DNA from: JAYVYM01 sp046593925
Lineage (GTDB): Bacteria > Actinomycetota > Actinomycetes > Mycobacteriales > SCTD01
NCBI GenBank assembly: GCA_046593925.1
Contig: JBKJQN010000040.1
Location: forward strand, 1-5,940
Reading direction: 5' to 3'
DNA length: 5,940 nucleotides
The notes under the pieces were generated by a model that was given only the letters and a program-made list of their open reading frames with translations, was not told where the DNA came from and searched no databases. The translations under genes and the position numbers were made by a program. Positions within the stretch are counted from its first letter, which is position 1, and the number at the start of each line of letters is the position of its first letter. This document shows positions 5,693-5,940 of this stretch, piece after piece.

Positions 5693-5940
5693 ATGGGCGT
5701 CGTCGCGTTCGATGACCCCCGCCGGCTGCACGTCTACGCCGCCCTCGTCGGCAAGACCGTCACCGCCAGCCCGAGGTCCTGCGCCGCGGCCTGACCGGAC
5801 TGGCCCCCGACCCGTACAGCGCCCAGGAACCCGAGCACGCCGAGGTCGTGGCGACCAGCAGCGCCCGTCCACGACATCGACGACCCGGCTGGCCAAGGCC
5901 GGTCGGCTGCTGACGAGACGCAGGGCTGCCACGGACGGAC
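5693..5940 (+). pseudogene. Frame-disrupted coding remnant of unknown family, cut by the window end
   Basis: A coding-like signal switches frame along one strand. From ATG 5693 the reading is MGVVAFDDPRRLHVYAALVG and continues to KTVTA at about 5767; 24 of these 25 codons end in G or C. This frame then stops at 5792-5794. One frame over, from 5770 to 5865, the reading PEVLRRGLTGLAPDPY continues to ATSSA; 30 of 32 codons end in G or C. From 5867 the first frame resumes with VHDIDDPAG, after which the frame is unclear. A single protein interrupted by at least two one-base indels explains this best. I do not recognise the family. GGGGG at 5685-5689 might serve as a ribosome site. The alternatives are sequencing errors in an intact gene, or chance open frames in GC-rich DNA. 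Confidence 0.45.

Noticed and set aside
1..5940. Searched for CRISPR arrays, tRNA or rRNA genes, insertion sequences and riboswitches.
   Set aside because: No repeat-spacer series, clover-leaf, transposase or recognisable riboswitch core was seen.

Overview
The window is very GC-rich, with coding frames ending almost every codon in G or C. All recognisable genes lie on the + strand, tightly packed and often overlapping by 4 to 14 bases. Together with GTG starts, an apparent leaderless promoter and the protein families present, this points to a high-GC actinobacterium. The genus cannot be named from sequence alone.

Layout. (1) 3-641: 3' part of a CbtA-type cobalt transporter subunit; its start lies outside the window. 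(2) 677-1084: an ArsR/SmtB-family metal sensor carrying residues for two metal sites. (3) 1081-2118: a CDF (cation diffusion facilitator) metal exporter that overlaps the sensor by ATGA. (4) 2119-2286: a non-coding or degenerate gap of 168 bases, containing a likely leaderless promoter at its end. (5) 2287-2715: a one-component molybdate-type regulator, an excisionase/MerR-like helix-turn-helix fused to one Mop/TOBE domain. (6) 2773-5615: modA, modB and modC, a complete molybdate ABC importer (lipoprotein, permease, ATPase with its own Mop domain). (7) 5616-5940: a hairpin, then a stretch whose coding signal jumps between frames, best read as a broken gene that runs off the end.

How it works together. 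The region is a trace-metal homeostasis block with two modules. The first imports cobalt (CbtA) and senses and exports excess divalent metal (ArsR sensor plus CDF pump). The second senses molybdate with the HTH-Mop protein and imports it through ModABC for molybdenum cofactor enzymes. The sensor of each module sits just upstream of the transport genes it probably controls.

Most of this is known biology in a familiar arrangement; I do not see a clearly new system. The points most worth a second look are the frame-switching coding signal after modC, a 25-codon frame that exactly bridges modA and modB, the shared TAnnnT-6-GTG geometry in front of both regulators, inverted repeats around the HTH-Mop gene, and the placing of a cobalt importer directly ahead of a metal-efflux pair.
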